Assembly: GCA_013215515.1 (NCBI GenBank)
Contig: JABSPC010000240.1
Coordinates: forward strand, 1 to 5,914
Direction: 5' to 3'
DNA length: 5,914 nt
From: Crocinitomicaceae bacterium
GTDB taxonomy: Bacteria; Bacteroidota; Bacteroidia; Flavobacteriales_D; Crocinitomicaceae
Each line of letters starts with the position of its first letter. Position 1 is the stretch's first letter. Shown one piece after another: positions 4,462-5,914 of this stretch. The notes beneath the pieces are model-generated. The model saw only the letters and a program-made list of their open reading frames with translations. It was not told where the DNA came from and made no database searches. The position numbers and the translations under genes are program-made.

Positions 4462-5688
4462 TTATTTAAGAACTCGAATTCGTTGTATCTTATCTTCTAA
4501 TTGAATATTAATCAAATACATTCCTGAAGGCTCTTTCGAAAGATCGATCATTGTACTCGTTGATTGCGAAACCAATCTACCGGACGCATCCAACACCGTA
4601 ATTAAATCAATATTACTCGTTCCAATCACTTCAAATACCCCCGGAGAAACTTTAGCGTAACTCAATCCTAAATCTTGATTCTCCGCAATTGAAGCTTCTG
4701 TAATTGTGATATCAAACTGAATTGTATCTGAATCGCAAGCACTTTCAGAAATCAATGTAACCATATATGTTCCATTTCCTGAATACGTAATTGTTGGATT
4801 TTCATCCGTTGAATTCTGTCCATCTTCAAAATCCCAAGAATAAGAACTAGCTCTAACACTTTCGTTTGTGAATGTCACATCCGGTCCGTTTACGACATAC
4901 GTGAAATCAGCTTGCGTGTGTTCAGTCACACCGTGTAAATCCCATTGATCCAAACTATCCAGCACTGTAATTGCCGCTGCAGCTTGAAGGACATCAGCGT
5001 CAGCTTGACTGATTGTACTAATAAAAGGAGCGCCTACAGGTGTCTTTCTATAAATCGATGCGTAAAAAACACAAGCCGCTAAGTAAGAACCGTAAATACT
5101 CGGGTGAGATCCATCTCCAGCGTACAATCCAATTGCGGGATTATTATCTCTAACGTATTTCCATGCTGACCCAACTGGAGAAACCGAAGCTTCCACAGAA
5201 TCTGCCATTCTCATATAAGCTAATCTCAATCTTCCATTCATTCCATCAAACGTAGAAATTGGGCCCCATTGTGGATCACCATTTTCTCTACCCCAAGTCA
5301 TAAACATTAGAACGTCAGTACATTCATTATTCGCATAAACGCTATCCGCCAATTGAATTGCATATGGCAAAGTTTCACTGTTTACTTGAGAATCTGAAAA
5401 AGAAGGCTCCTGACTTTGTGCTTGAAGAACTACATAATCCCAATCATCAGTATTGATTGCAGTATACGTCGCTGGGTTTGATGCGTGATTGTTGAAAGTT
5501 GTTCCTCCAGGTGTTTGAGAAAGTGACTCAAAGAAGTCTCCTTGAGAAGCAGCAAGATCTCGTATCAAGTTTGGCAAATCATTTACATAAGTGTAGCTGT
5601 TACCAATGAACAACACGTTTGCGCTGTCTTGGGCATAAGAAAATCCGATTAAAGCCATGCTTAATACGGAGAGGTAATTTTTTTTCAT
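4462..5688 (-). CDS. Secreted SGNH/GDSL-family hydrolase with PKD domain and T9SS sorting domain
   Basis: A 408-residue modular secreted enzyme. Residues 1-20 form a signal peptide ending FSYAQ. The SGNH-type hydrolase spans about 24-250. Block I is VLFIGNSYTYVNDLP (25-39), with Ser31 as nucleophile. TPGGTTFNNH (59-68) is the glycine-containing oxyanion loop. WDYVVLQAQSQ (83-93) stands where classic family members carry the block III Asn. GDGSHPS (191-197) gives the Asp192/His195 pair. These features resemble the DUF4886-like branch of SGNH proteins. Residues about 258-330 are a PKD domain (SYSWDFEDGQNST, GNGTYMVTL), an Ig-like spacer common in surface enzymes. Residues about 345-408 form a type A T9SS sorting domain (ITVLDASGRLV, SGMYLINIQL, final RIRVLK). 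The protein is therefore probably released to or anchored on the cell surface, acting as an esterase or deacetylase on an unknown, perhaps carbohydrate, substrate. It is divergently transcribed from the gene at 5805. Confidence 0.88.
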   Translation of the reverse strand: MKKNYLSVLSMALIGFSYAQDSANVLFIGNSYTYVNDLPNLIRDLAASQGDFFESLSQTPGGTTFNNHASNPATYTAINTDDWDYVVLQAQSQEPSFSDSQVNSETLPYAIQLADSVYANNECTDVLMFMTWGRENGDPQWGPISTFDGMNGRLRLAYMRMADSVEASVSPVGSAWKYVRDNNPAIGLYAGDGSHPSIYGSYLAACVFYASIYRKTPVGAPFISTISQADADVLQAAAAITVLDSLDQWDLHGVTEHTQADFTYVVNGPDVTFTNESVRASSYSWDFEDGQNSTDENPTITYSGNGTYMVTLISESACDSDTIQFDITITEASIAENQDLGLSYAKVSPGVFEVIGTSNIDLITVLDASGRLVSQSTSTMIDLSKEPSGMYLINIQLEDKIQRIRVLK

Positions 5689-5712
5689 ATTTGATTATAA
5701 TAGTCTATTTGT

Positions 5713-5734
5713 CGATAAGACTTCAAACTTATCG
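5713..5734 (-). promoter_or_regulatory. Candidate -7 box inside a 7-bp inverted repeat upstream of the SGNH hydrolase gene
   Basis: On the minus strand, TAAGTTTG (complement of 5724-5731) matches TAnnTTTG exactly and lies 35 bases before the ATG at 5688. It is embedded in the inverted repeat CGATAAG (5713-5719) / CTTATCG (5728-5734) with an eight-base spacer. That arrangement would suit an operator overlapping a promoter, or a hairpin in the leader. No TTG -33 element is evident at the usual distance upstream, so the promoter call is moderate. Confidence 0.4.
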
Positions 5735-5804
5735 TTAAGTTGCCTCGTCTTCTATAATAGGTATTGGGCATAAATTCATAATTTTAGAACACTCTTTGAA
5801 AGCT

Positions 5805-5914
5805 ATGAGAATCAGACAACACATTATTTTAATTTGCGCAACGCTTATCACTGGATTTGCGTATGGTCAATTCGGTTTTGAATATGACAATTCTATTATT
5901 GTTAAACAAGGCAA
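5805..5914 (+). CDS. N-terminus of a secreted protein, cut by the window end
   Basis: ATG 5805 opens a frame that stays open to the last base (36 codons). It begins MRIRQHIILICATLITGFAY, followed by GQFGFEYDNSIIVKQG. The first 21 residues make a good signal peptide (basic start, hydrophobic core, AYG-Q cleavage site). The mature start, 'F-x-F/Y-D-x-S-I-x-V', resembles the beginning of large Bacteroidetes secreted proteins with FG-GAP/VCBS repeats and a T9SS tail, but too little is visible to assign a family. It is divergent from the SGNH hydrolase, with 116 bases between the two starts. No clear ribosome-binding site is seen. Confidence 0.7.
   Translation, partial: MRIRQHIILICATLITGFAYGQFGFEYDNSIIVKQG

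Overview
The window looks like a piece of an AT-rich Bacteroidetes chromosome, most likely a flavobacterium-type organism. The evidence is two type IX secretion (T9SS) C-terminal sorting domains, Bacteroidetes-typical lipoproteins (DUF4907-like and DUF3298-like), weak Shine-Dalgarno use, and candidate -7 boxes of the TAnnTTTG type. Genus-level placement is not possible from the sequence alone.

Layout. Bases 1-142 are a perfect spacer-less palindrome with two 71-base arms, touching the window edge. The right arm runs on into the last ~43 codons of a T9SS-sorted protein, which ends in a TAATG overlap with a DUF4907-like lipoprotein (202-675). A SAM-dependent methyltransferase follows (691-1323). 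Next come three stop/start-overlapping genes (1360-3376): a small soluble protein of the family usually labelled 'n-acetylglutamate synthase', an outer-membrane beta-barrel-like protein, and a lipoprotein with a DUF3298-like C-terminal domain. A small protein at 3481-3663 appears frameshifted: its expected C-terminal membrane helix lies intact in the -1 frame, to 3767. A nitroreductase (3820-4452) follows a plausible promoter of its own. It converges, 9 bases apart, on a minus-strand secreted SGNH hydrolase with a PKD domain and T9SS tail (4462-5688). A divergent secreted protein starts at 5805 and runs off the window.

How the genes fit together. The 1360-3376 trio is the only group with strong evidence of coupled translation (two ATGA overlaps). 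Two of its three products are predicted envelope proteins, but no shared function can be named. The T9SS/DUF4907 pair is similarly coupled. The remaining genes look like ordinary, independently expressed chromosomal genes. I see no CRISPR array, prophage, transposon, defence island, tRNA or rRNA. I do not see strong evidence for a new biological system. The two points most worth following up are the edge palindrome, probably a fold-back artefact, and the single-base frameshift in the small membrane protein.
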